Origin: CBDBZX01 sp965213645 | GTDB lineage: Bacteria > Deinococcota > Deinococci > Deinococcales > Trueperaceae | DNA: 64,000 bases | Reading direction: 5' to 3' | Assembly: GCA_965213645.1 (NCBI GenBank) | Contig: CBDBZX010000002.1 | Coordinates: 1,426,001-1,490,000, forward strand | Shown here: positions 33,658 to 41,345 of the stretch, piece after piece | How the letters are laid out: every line of letters begins with the position of its first letter | How positions within the stretch are numbered: the stretch's first letter is position 1 | The notes under the pieces: generated by a model | Told to the model about the DNA's origin: nothing | Database searches by the model: none | Seen by the model: the letters and a program-made list of their open reading frames with translations, nothing else | Made by a program: the position numbers and the translations under genes

Positions 33658-34488
33658 CTAAACAGCTACGGCGTCGGGCGCAAGAACGAAGCGCCGAATC
33701 GCGGCGGCGACCACGCCGTCGTCGCAGTGCGGACCGACCCACGCGGCTGCCGCCTTCACCTCCGCTGGTGCATTAGCGGGCGCAATCCCTATACCCAAAG
33801 GAAACATCGTCGCGTCAGCGGGCGAGTCGCCTAGCGCGAGCACGGGCGCGTTGTCTAAGCCCAAGTAGTGCTGCACCCACCGCGCCGCTTCTCCCTTGCT
33901 GGTGCGCTTTGAAATCAGGCTCATCGCTTCGCGCGGGTCGTACGAACTCGGCGCGTAGTAGGAGGGCTCGAGCCCCAGCGCGGTCCAGTCGTGCGCCGCG
34001 TAAAAGGGCGCGACCGCTTCACCGAAGAGGCTCAGGGAAGCGACGCCCGTAAAGTCGCCGAAAAGTGCGTGATAAGGCCCTGCCACGGGCTTGTAGTAGC
34101 GCTTGTTGTCAAACGGTTCGCGGCTGGTATCAAAGTCGGGGTGCAAGTAGGCGGTTGCGCCGAGCCGCACCGACCAGTGGTGCGGCGTCTTTTTGAAGAG
34201 GTGAAAGATGTCTTTGGCCGTCGCTGGCCCTATGCTCTCCGTGTGAAGGACGCGCCCGTCCGGGTTTTGAACTAAGGTGCCGTTGGAGACGATGAGGGGG
34301 GTCTGGAGTCCCAACGCCTTATGAACCGGCAGCGCCCCGATATAGCTCCGCGCGGTGGCGAGCACAACGGTTGCACCTTGCGCCTGAGCCTCAGCCAACG
34401 CCGCTACGTTCTCCGGCAAAAGCTGCCCGGCGTCGCTGAGGAGGGTATGGTCGATGTCGCAAACGATGAGGTAGGGGAAGTGGGACAT
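33658..34488 (-). CDS. HAD-superfamily phosphatase, Cof type
   Basis: 276 aa. Motif I DIDHTLL at residues 11-17, motif II VSNGT, the C2B cap region, motif III lysine, and motif IV LALGDSPADATMFPL. Cof-like enzymes dephosphorylate sugar phosphates or flavin precursors; substrate not predictable here. The start codon lies 33 bp from purQ, so co-transcription with purQ is possible. Confidence 0.85.
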   Translation of the reverse strand: MSHFPYLIVCDIDHTLLSDAGQLLPENVAALAEAQAQGATVVLATARSYIGALPVHKALGLQTPLIVSNGTLVQNPDGRVLHTESIGPATAKDIFHLFKKTPHHWSVRLGATAYLHPDFDTSREPFDNKRYYKPVAGPYHALFGDFTGVASLSLFGEAVAPFYAAHDWTALGLEPSYYAPSSYDPREAMSLISKRTSKGEAARWVQHYLGLDNAPVLALGDSPADATMFPLGIGIAPANAPAEVKAAAAWVGPHCDDGVVAAAIRRFVLAPDAVAV

Positions 34489-34522
34489 AGAAGAACCTTT
34501 GACAGAGCTAAGAGTTATGGAG

Positions 34523-35215
34523 CTAAGAGGTGTGCGTCAATTCCAAGAGCGAGCGAAAGAGTGGTAAACCGTCCTTGGAGCCTAAGAGCGCATCGGCGGC
34601 GCGTTCGGGGTGGGGCATCATGCCGAGGACGTTGCCGCGCTTGTTCACGATGCCGGCGATATTATTGAGGCTGCCGTTGGGACTCGCCGCCTCGTCAACC
34701 TGACCTTCAGGGGTGCAGTAGCGGAAGACGACTTGGTGGTTTTGCTCGAGCCCCGCTAAGGTGTCCATATCCGCATAGTATCGCCCCTCATTATGTGCCA
34801 CAGGTACGTTCAGCACTTCAGATTCTTCATACTTGGTTGTGAAGGGTGTGTCGGTGCGCTCCACACGCATGTGGATACGCTTGCACACGAAGTGCAGCGC
34901 CGGGTTTCGGGTCAGTGCGCCGGGCAAAAGCCCCGCTTCGCTCAAGATTTGAAAGCCGTTGCATATCCCCAGAACGGGGCCGCCGCGCTCCGCGAACGCC
35001 TTCACCGCGTCCATGATGGGGCTCTTCGCCGCCACCGCGCCGCTCCTCAAGTAGTCGCCGTACGAAAAGCCGCCGGGTATCACCACCGCCTCAGCGCCTG
35101 CTAAGTCCTCCTCCAGATGCCAGACCATGCGCACGGTTGCGCCGAGTTGCGCCAAAACGTAGCGCGTATCATCATCGCAGTTCGAGCCGGGGAAGCGAAC
35201 GATAGAGAGGTTCAT
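34523..35215 (-). CDS. purQ: Phosphoribosylformylglycinamidine synthase, glutaminase subunit
   Basis: 230 aa, standard length. The class I glutamine amidotransferase triad is clear: the cysteine in VLGICNGFQILSEAG, and H and E in GMMPHPERAAD; GGFSYGDYLRSGAV and AHNEGRYY are PurQ signatures. PurQ supplies ammonia to PurL for step four of purine synthesis. purL and purS are not in the window. TAAAGT lies 6 nt before the ATG with no ribosome site, so the transcript looks leaderless. Confidence 0.96.
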   Translation of the reverse strand: MNLSIVRFPGSNCDDDTRYVLAQLGATVRMVWHLEEDLAGAEAVVIPGGFSYGDYLRSGAVAAKSPIMDAVKAFAERGGPVLGICNGFQILSEAGLLPGALTRNPALHFVCKRIHMRVERTDTPFTTKYEESEVLNVPVAHNEGRYYADMDTLAGLEQNHQVVFRYCTPEGQVDEAASPNGSLNNIAGIVNKRGNVLGMMPHPERAADALLGSKDGLPLFRSLLELTHTS

Positions 35216-35402
35216 AGCGTTACTTTAACGTCTGCGGCGCTCGAGTGCAGCGTCTGGTTGGCTTGGTAAATTTGGTGCTGTCGGCGCTGAATTTAGTTTG
35301 TTAGGCTCGAGTTAGAAGTTGTAATGCTACAGGTAGTGCTACAGTCACCGAATCTTGATGACGACTCGCTCTGGAACGCTTACCTTAATGTGAATAATGT
35401 TC

Positions 35403-35439
35403 GCAAACGAGGGGTTGCAACTCCTCGTTTGTGGGAGCT
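35403..35439 (-). repeat. GTTGCAACCCCT hairpin repeat, family C, copy 1
   Basis: On the minus strand AGCTCCCACAAACGAGG then AGTTGCAACCCCTCGTTTG. The same element occurs in opposite orientation at 37191-37225, so copies in inverted orientation bracket the spt gene. The rest of the 35216-35667 gap shows no gene or clear promoter. Confidence 0.75.
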
Positions 35440-35667
35440 GGAAATTCGCGCTCACACTTCGTTCTATTCGACTTTGACCCGCCCTCCAAAGCCTCATCTT
35501 CATACTCGATATCAGACCGTTTTCGCGTGAAATGTACATGTGTCGCACGGAGGCTTTACCCAAGGGGGATAAAAGGTACGATGGGCAGCTATGGGCGCGG
35601 TCGAGCTGCTAAAGCGTGCGCCAGAAACCTTATCTTTATACATGAGTTAGTTGCTTAACACACTTAT

Positions 35668-37083
35668 ATGTCTCACCTCACTACTGTAGAGTATGAGGTA
35701 GCACACGAGCGCGGTGACTATGTTAGAGTGACGCACTTGAGACGTGATGGTTGTGAGTTGGAGGGTCTTTTGTCAGACGCTGTGGATAACATACTGAATA
35801 CGAGCGCCAAACGCTCGGCGCGTAGTAGCGTGTTGGAGCCGAGTGTGACCGCGAATGTAAAGGGCGATGTTGCAGCGCAGGAGAGGCCGCGCACCGCTGA
35901 TATTTTCAGCAAAGCGTATAACTTTACTCGCGCCGACGAGGTCGCCGAACTAGGGATGCACCCCTACTTCAAGGCGATCGCTTCACAACACGGCGGCATG
36001 GTCGTCGTTGATGGTCGGGAAATGGTTATTACGGGCTCGAACGACTACTTGGGTCTGACACAGGACGAGCGGCTCAAAGCGGCGGCGAAAGAGGCACTCG
36101 GCGACTTCGGTACGAGTTGTACGGGCTCGCGCTTTCTCACAGGCACGCTGACGCTTCATGAGGAATTGGAGCGTCAACTCGCTGACTTCTTTCAGGCCGA
36201 CGCCGCGCTGACCTTTAGCGCGGGCTACTTGGGCTCGCTCGCGGTGCTGAGCGCGATGACCGGACGCCAAGACATCCTCTACTTCGACCGCGAAAACCAC
36301 GCCTGCTTGTACGACGGGGCGCGGCTCTCGTTCGGGACGTTGCGCAAATACGAACACAACAACTTGGCCGACTTGGAGCGCTTACTCAAGAAAGACGCTG
36401 ACAAACCCGGTGGCCGGATGATCGTCACCGATGGCGTCTTCTCGATGAGCGGCCATATTGCTGAATTGCCGGGGCTCGTCAAGCTCGCTAAGAAGTACGG
36501 AGCGCGGCTCGTCGTGGATGACGCTCACGCGACGGGCGTATTGGGCGCGAACGGACGCGGCACGGCGGAGCACTTCGGCTTGGAGAAAGAGGTTGACCTC
36601 ATCATCGGCACGTTCTCCAAGTCGTTTGCGTCCGTGGGCGGCTTTATGACGGGGCCGCGTGAAGTCGTCAATTGGGTCAAGCACAAGGCGCGTCCTTTTA
36701 TCTTTACAGCAGCCCTACCTGCGATGCAGATGGCGGCAGCTTTGCAAGCCTTACACATCATGCGTGACGAGCCTCAGCACCGCGCTAAGCTCTGGCGCAA
36801 CGTCGAGCGCTTAAAGCGCGGCATGGACGCGCTCGGCTTCGACACGATGGGTTCAGAAACGCCCATCGTCCCTGTGCTCATCGGTGAGGACGAGCTAACC
36901 CTGATGTTCTGGAAAGGGCTGTGGGAAGAGGGCATCTACACGACACCGTCTGTGCCGCCCGCCGTTCCTGCGGGTCAGAGCATCATCCGCACGTCAGTCA
37001 ACGCGAACCACACAGAGGAGCAATTGGATAGGCTCTTAGAGGCGTTCTCAGTGGTCGGCAAGCGCTTGGGCGTGCTCGTTTAA
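35668..37083 (+). CDS. spt: Serine palmitoyltransferase-like alpha-oxoamine synthase
   Basis: 471 aa. From about residue 85 the protein matches the alpha-oxoamine synthase family: ITGSNDYLGLT, the TGSRFLTGTLTLHEELE block, DDAHATGVLG, and the PLP lysine K318 in GTFSKSFASVGG. The C-terminal features KARPFIFTAALPA and the P-x-x-P-A-G...NANHTEEQ stretch match bacterial serine palmitoyltransferase better than KBL, BioF or HemA. SPT condenses serine with palmitoyl-CoA or -ACP to 3-ketosphinganine. An N-terminal extension of about 80 residues is unusual; a GTG near 35830 could be the true start. The genes downstream match the other ceramide steps, supporting this call. Confidence 0.82.
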   Translation: MSHLTTVEYEVAHERGDYVRVTHLRRDGCELEGLLSDAVDNILNTSAKRSARSSVLEPSVTANVKGDVAAQERPRTADIFSKAYNFTRADEVAELGMHPYFKAIASQHGGMVVVDGREMVITGSNDYLGLTQDERLKAAAKEALGDFGTSCTGSRFLTGTLTLHEELERQLADFFQADAALTFSAGYLGSLAVLSAMTGRQDILYFDRENHACLYDGARLSFGTLRKYEHNNLADLERLLKKDADKPGGRMIVTDGVFSMSGHIAELPGLVKLAKKYGARLVVDDAHATGVLGANGRGTAEHFGLEKEVDLIIGTFSKSFASVGGFMTGPREVVNWVKHKARPFIFTAALPAMQMAAALQALHIMRDEPQHRAKLWRNVERLKRGMDALGFDTMGSETPIVPVLIGEDELTLMFWKGLWEEGIYTTPSVPPAVPAGQSIIRTSVNANHTEEQLDRLLEAFSVVGKRLGVLV

Positions 37084-37190
37084 GGCTGAGTAGAGAAATG
37101 TAGAATAGACGAGGGAGTATGAAGCGCCTCGATATCTCGTTTGGATAGCGACTCGAGGTCGTACGATGTTCGGTCTAGCGATACGTTTCT

Positions 37191-37225
37191 AGCTCCCACA
37201 AATAAGGGGTTGCAACCCCTTGCTG
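37191..37225 (+). repeat. GTTGCAACCCCT hairpin repeat, family C, copy 2
   Basis: AGCTCCCACAAATAAGGGGT then TGCAACCCCTTGCTG; a near-copy of 35403-35439 in the opposite orientation. The AGGGGTTGCAACCCCT core is a perfect hairpin. Confidence 0.75.
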
Positions 37226-37294
37226 CCACCCTGCTATCATTCTGGAGTGAGTCACGACCCGAACGCCTAACGCTATACGGTATGCTACGCCGAT

Positions 37295-38422
37295 ATGTCC
37301 ACCGCCATTTTCACGAATATCTCTCAGGTTACTTCCCGCCGCGACTTGCGCCGCTTTATCGACTACCCTTACCAAAAATACAAAGGCGACCCCCACTGGG
37401 TACCGCCCCTACGCATGAGCGAGTGGGAGAGATTCAACCCTAAGAAGAACCCCTTTTACGAACACGCCCGCATGGACCTCTTCTTAGCCGAGCGTGACGG
37501 TGAGGTCGTCGGACGCATCGCCGCGATTGATGACGATTTGCACAACCAGACGCACGGGGACAACTTGGCGTTTTTTGGCTTTTTTGAGGCGGTGGATGAA
37601 GAGGTCGCGCAGGCCCTTCTCGAGCATGTTGAAGCGTGGTCCAAAACCTTGGGCCGAGATACCTTGCGCGGCCCCGCCAACCCTTCAATGAACGACGGTG
37701 CGGGCTTTCAAATCAACGCCTTCGACACCGACTCCTATGTGATGATGCCCAGCAACCCGTCTGAATACCCGCGCTACGTCGAAAACGCAGGCTACCGCAA
37801 GGCTAAAGACCTCTACGCTTGGATGTTTGACCATTACGAGAGCGACTTCGAGCGGCTCCACCGCCTCGCGGAGCGGGTGAGGAAGCGCTATCAGCCGGTG
37901 GCGCGTACGCCCAATATCAAACGAAATTTCGACGCTGAACTTAGCGTCGTCAAGCACTTTTATAATGAGGTCTGGGAGCACAACTGGGGGTTTGTCAAGT
38001 ACACCGACGCCGAATTCGACCACCTCGCCGCCGAACTCAAGCTCATCGTGGACCCCGACGTGGTGATCTTCTTAGAGCTCGGTGGTAAAACGGTCGGCTT
38101 AGCGCTGGTTTTGCCCAACCTCAACCAAGTCTTCAAAAGGATGAACGGGCGGCTCCTTCCTTTCGGTTTTATCCACTATCTCAACCGCGCCAGGATTATC
38201 GGTGAAGCTCGCTTGCCAATTCTTGGGGTGGTCCCGGAGCATCGGCGCAAAGGGTTGGAGTTGGTGCTGATTGATGAGGTGATTCAGCGCTCGAGAGCCA
38301 AAGGCTACATGCGCGGCGAGTGCTCCTGGATTTTAGAGGACAACAGCGAGATGAACAAGGGAATCGCAGCGGCGGGCGCGGAGCTTTACAAAACGTACCG
38401 CATCTATCAGAAAAGTCTGTAG
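37295..38422 (+). CDS. GNAT-fold N-acyltransferase, candidate bacterial ceramide synthase
   Basis: 375 aa, much longer than ordinary GNATs. The N-terminal half holds the family segments YKGDPHWVPPLR, KKNPFYEHARMDLFLAERDG, VVGRIAAIDDD, and RGPANPSMNDGAGFQI. The C-terminal half has the acyl-CoA binding-like GVVPEHRRKGLELVLI and a conserved ELYKTYRIYQKSL end. This long GNAT family includes the proteins shown to act as bacterial ceramide synthase (bCerS), which acylate the sphinganine amine. The position directly after an SPT-like gene supports that role; the exact acyl donor is unknown. TATGCT lies 8 nt before the ATG. Confidence 0.68.
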   Translation: MSTAIFTNISQVTSRRDLRRFIDYPYQKYKGDPHWVPPLRMSEWERFNPKKNPFYEHARMDLFLAERDGEVVGRIAAIDDDLHNQTHGDNLAFFGFFEAVDEEVAQALLEHVEAWSKTLGRDTLRGPANPSMNDGAGFQINAFDTDSYVMMPSNPSEYPRYVENAGYRKAKDLYAWMFDHYESDFERLHRLAERVRKRYQPVARTPNIKRNFDAELSVVKHFYNEVWEHNWGFVKYTDAEFDHLAAELKLIVDPDVVIFLELGGKTVGLALVLPNLNQVFKRMNGRLLPFGFIHYLNRARIIGEARLPILGVVPEHRRKGLELVLIDEVIQRSRAKGYMRGECSWILEDNSEMNKGIAAAGAELYKTYRIYQKSL

Positions 38423-38436
38423 AACGTGCGCCGTTT

Positions 38437-39150
38437 GTGACCTTCCTACGCGCCCTCTTCGCCGACCTCAAAAAACTTTTCGAGCACAAGCTCGCGCTCT
38501 ACCTCTTGATGGCGGCGCTTTTACAAATCGCTTACTGGTATCTAGGTAGCCCCGGCCCGCAACTCCTCCGGGGCACGCCGCGCACGCTTGGGGCGGCGCT
38601 CTTCAATATTAGCAGCGCCCTCCTCTTCTTGCTCGTTCTGCCCACAGGTCTGATGGTGGGCTTGGGCGATTCGCTCAGGCGTGTCGGCTTAGGGCTCGGC
38701 AACTGGCGCTTTGGCGTGAGCGTCACGCTCATCGCCTCGCTCATCGCTATTGTCGCTATGTATCTAGGCAGCAGCGACCCCTCGTTGCAACTGACCTACC
38801 CGTGGGCGGGGGAGTGGGTCGGCGCGTCACCCTTTAACCTCTCCCTCTGGATTTTTCTCTACGGACTCTATTACGTGTCGTTCGAATTCTTCTATAGAGG
38901 TTTTATGCTGCGCGTCATCGAGCCTCTTTGGGGACTTTCCGCCGCCATCTGGACGCAAGCCCTCGCCTCCACCCTTATTCATCTGGGCAAGCCACCCGCC
39001 GAGACCTTTGCGGCCTTGCCCGCCGGACTTCTGTTTGCGGTCTTAGCGGTAAGAGGTCGGTCACTTCTCTATCCTATCGTCCTTCACCTCATCATCGGCA
39101 TCAGCACCGATATCTTCGTCCTCCAACGCCAAGGGCTGCTCTTTCCGTGA
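38437..39150 (+). CDS. CPBP-family (CAAX/Rce1-like) membrane protein
   Basis: 237 aa from GTG 38437, 14 bp after the acyltransferase; the overlapping ATG at 38320 would place 39 residues inside the previous gene. About eight hydrophobic segments. The CPBP motifs are present: FEFFYRGFMLRV (the E-x-x-x-R pattern), TLIHLGKPPAE with the conserved H, and a final LHLIIGIS with the second H. Members are intramembrane proteases or act in bacteriocin immunity. Its place between two presumed ceramide genes with tight spacing is unusual; a role in that pathway is not known. Confidence 0.72.
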   Translation: MTFLRALFADLKKLFEHKLALYLLMAALLQIAYWYLGSPGPQLLRGTPRTLGAALFNISSALLFLLVLPTGLMVGLGDSLRRVGLGLGNWRFGVSVTLIASLIAIVAMYLGSSDPSLQLTYPWAGEWVGASPFNLSLWIFLYGLYYVSFEFFYRGFMLRVIEPLWGLSAAIWTQALASTLIHLGKPPAETFAALPAGLLFAVLAVRGRSLLYPIVLHLIIGISTDIFVLQRQGLLFP

Positions 39151-40124
39151 GGGCGCTCGTTACGGGGGCGCACGGCTTCATCGGGAGTCACCTCGCCGAG
39201 AGGTTGCTCGACGAGGGGTGGGCGGTGCGTGCGCTGGTGAGTCCATGGGGGAAGCTGGACAATCTCAAAGCGGTTTTGGAGCATCCTAAATTTGAAATAA
39301 CCCGCGCTAACCTCACGCAGCGCGAAAGCCTGAGAGGGGTTTGCCGAGAGGTTGACGTTGTCTTTCACGCCGCCGCTAAGGTCGCGGATTGGGGCGCGTG
39401 GAAAGGCTTTTATCAGACGAACGTTTTGGGGACAGAACATCTGCTAAGAGAAGCTGAGAGGGCGAGCGTCAAGAGGTTTGTGTTGGTCTCGAGCGTCGCC
39501 GTTCACCCCTACACAGGCTTTAGAGATGCGGATACACGTGTTTTGCCGAGGGATGGCACGATTAAAACAAGTATCAACGCTTACGCCCGCTCGAAAGTTT
39601 TAGCGGAAGATATAGTTGTAAAAGCAGACCTAGAAACCGTGGTCGTTCGCCCCGGACTGTGGCCCTTTGGGACGAGAGACCCAAATTTTGCAAGGGTTGT
39701 GCAAGAGGTCGAACGCGGAACTTTACCGCTCGTGAATGGCGGGAGAGCAGTTCTCAATACAGCGTATGTTGAAAATCTGGTACAAGGACTTTTCTTAGCA
39801 GGAACCGTACCGAGTGCAGCAGGAAAAACGTACCTCATCGCGGATGAAGGAGCCCCAAGTTGGCGTGAGCTGTTCGGTGAACTTGCTGACCTCTTAAACG
39901 CGCCCAAACCGCGTCTCAATCTACCAGGAAGCGTAGTTGAACCTCTTGGGGGTGCAGTTGAAACCCTCTATACGAAGGTTGCGCAGCAGACCGAGCCGCC
40001 GCTGACGCGCTACCGGGCGCGGCTCATGCGGCAGGATGTTCATTTTTCTATTCAGAATGCGAAAGAGGAGCTTGGGTACGCGCCGGAAGTGACGTGGCGG
40101 GAGGGGTTAAAACGTACTTTATAG
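39147..40124 (+). CDS. NAD(P)-dependent epimerase/3beta-HSD-like reductase, candidate ceramide reductase
   Basis: 325 aa from GTG 39147, whose codon overlaps the upstream stop (GTGA). Extended SDR: VTGAHGFIGSHLAERL at the N-terminus, VFHAAAKVADWGAWKGFYQT, then VSSVAVHPYTGF and the Y-x-x-x-K of NAYARSKVLAE. The long A-A-K-V-A-D-W segment is typical of the 3beta-hydroxysteroid-type branch, which includes CerR, the enzyme that reduces 3-oxo-(dihydro)ceramide in Caulobacter. The operon order SPT, acyltransferase, CPBP, reductase makes that reaction likely, but other sterol- or sugar-like substrates are possible. An in-frame ATG at 38928 lies deep within the CPBP gene and is rejected. Confidence 0.75.
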   Translation: MRALVTGAHGFIGSHLAERLLDEGWAVRALVSPWGKLDNLKAVLEHPKFEITRANLTQRESLRGVCREVDVVFHAAAKVADWGAWKGFYQTNVLGTEHLLREAERASVKRFVLVSSVAVHPYTGFRDADTRVLPRDGTIKTSINAYARSKVLAEDIVVKADLETVVVRPGLWPFGTRDPNFARVVQEVERGTLPLVNGGRAVLNTAYVENLVQGLFLAGTVPSAAGKTYLIADEGAPSWRELFGELADLLNAPKPRLNLPGSVVEPLGGAVETLYTKVAQQTEPPLTRYRARLMRQDVHFSIQNAKEELGYAPEVTWREGLKRTL

Positions 40125-40155
40125 AACGTCCACTAACTAAAATTACCAAAACTTT

Positions 40156-40932
40156 CTATCTTTCCTTGAGCCTGTAGCAACTGTCAACATTCAAATACTT
40201 GTTCATTTGCAGGCGAGCAGAGTAGCCGAGTCCATCGGGCATAGGGTCTTTCGGATACACTAACCATTCTTGGTCACGCTTTGAGCGTTTCAGCGTATTT
40301 TCAACGAGTCGCTCATCGCGATTAGACAAATCCGCGTGTCTCACAAAGGTGTAAACGTCGATAACTTCTGCATAATGATCTGACGTATCGCGATTAGAAT
40401 GGTACATTCCTCCTAAATCTCGTATTGCTTTTGCTAAAGTCGCGCTATCACCAGTGCTTGCTTCCACACTCATACCGCGTTTGATCTGTTCCTTGATAGT
40501 CTCAAAACAGCTTGTAGGATCGGCTTGGTAGATAAACCTGTACCTGCCAACCTCCAATGCCTCTTCCAAAGGAAAATTGAACCGCCACAGAAAATGAGTT
40601 GCTAAGTCAAGCGTACATTCCTCAAGTTCCTTTCGTTTCCTATTTGAGAATTTGAAAGCTGTACCTCGGTTAGTAGAGAATGAGATGAGCGGACTATGGT
40701 ATGCAAACTTTGCTTCTGGCGTTTCAGTGCTGTAGCCGACGTGGGATAGTACGCAGTCCAACAGGTCTTTGTTACTAATTAGGGAGCTAGAACCTCCATC
40801 TGCAAATTTCGCCATAAGACCGTTGCCACGAAAATAATTTGCAAAGGTTCTTCCACGGCTAACTGAAGTTTGATCAAGAATAAAAGGTGGCAGAGAGTCA
40901 CCGCGAAATAGCTTGACTGTTTCTTTACTCAC
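40156..40932 (-). CDS. AT-rich orphan protein with weak ADP-ribosyltransferase-like features
   Basis: 258 aa, GTG start, TAGAAT 7 nt upstream. I do not recognise a family with certainty. Three segments recall the R-S-E arrangement of mono-ADP-ribosyltransferases: KLFRGDSLPP (R10), HSPLISFSTNRGTAFKF (STS-like, near 79-95), and an acidic strand YAEVIDVYTF near 187-196. The gene is AT-rich compared with its neighbours and holds none of the AGAGGT or CTCGAG words common around it, so it is probably acquired. A toxin or effector role would fit but is speculative. Confidence 0.5.
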   Translation of the reverse strand: MSKETVKLFRGDSLPPFILDQTSVSRGRTFANYFRGNGLMAKFADGGSSSLISNKDLLDCVLSHVGYSTETPEAKFAYHSPLISFSTNRGTAFKFSNRKRKELEECTLDLATHFLWRFNFPLEEALEVGRYRFIYQADPTSCFETIKEQIKRGMSVEASTGDSATLAKAIRDLGGMYHSNRDTSDHYAEVIDVYTFVRHADLSNRDERLVENTLKRSKRDQEWLVYPKDPMPDGLGYSARLQMNKYLNVDSCYRLKER

Positions 40933-41345
40933 AACAAATATTCTAGCGCGTTAAAGCTCCTAACCTAATTGATTGGGAGAGGTTTGGGAGTAACTCAATC
41001 TACTATAGCTGTTAAGAATATGATGGGGTGAGAAACGGCTAAAAGAGGGAGGGGGCTCCCCTCGAGTAGGTCTAAATCGGTTACTAAACCTCAAGGTCTA
41101 TATCCTTCATTCGGTCGTGCACTAAGCAACGTGTTAGCGTTCGAAAAAATTTAAGATACCTTCGCATCCGGTAATGCACGGTACGTCATCAACGTCTGTC
41201 AATATTTTGAAAAGTGTGCCTCAAAGTTCACCTCTGTCTCGTCACACTTTGGCGTAACCCTGGACAACCTGTTAGACTACACTGCTTTGCCGCACGGCAT
41301 CAAGGTAGACTTTATACAGAGTTAATCGCGAGTCAGGAGTAAGGT
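40933..41345 (+). promoter_or_regulatory. Upstream region of trigger factor
   Basis: 413 bp without a gene. A possible promoter for tig is TTGGCG (41249) - 17 bp - TTAGACT (about 41272), followed by about 70 nt of leader and an AGTCAGGAGTAAGGT ribosome region. Evidence is by eye only. Confidence 0.35.

Noticed and set aside
38928..39146. Extended start for the 3beta-HSD-like reductase
   Set aside because: It would place 73 residues inside the CPBP gene in another frame. The Rossmann motif begins right after GTG 39147.
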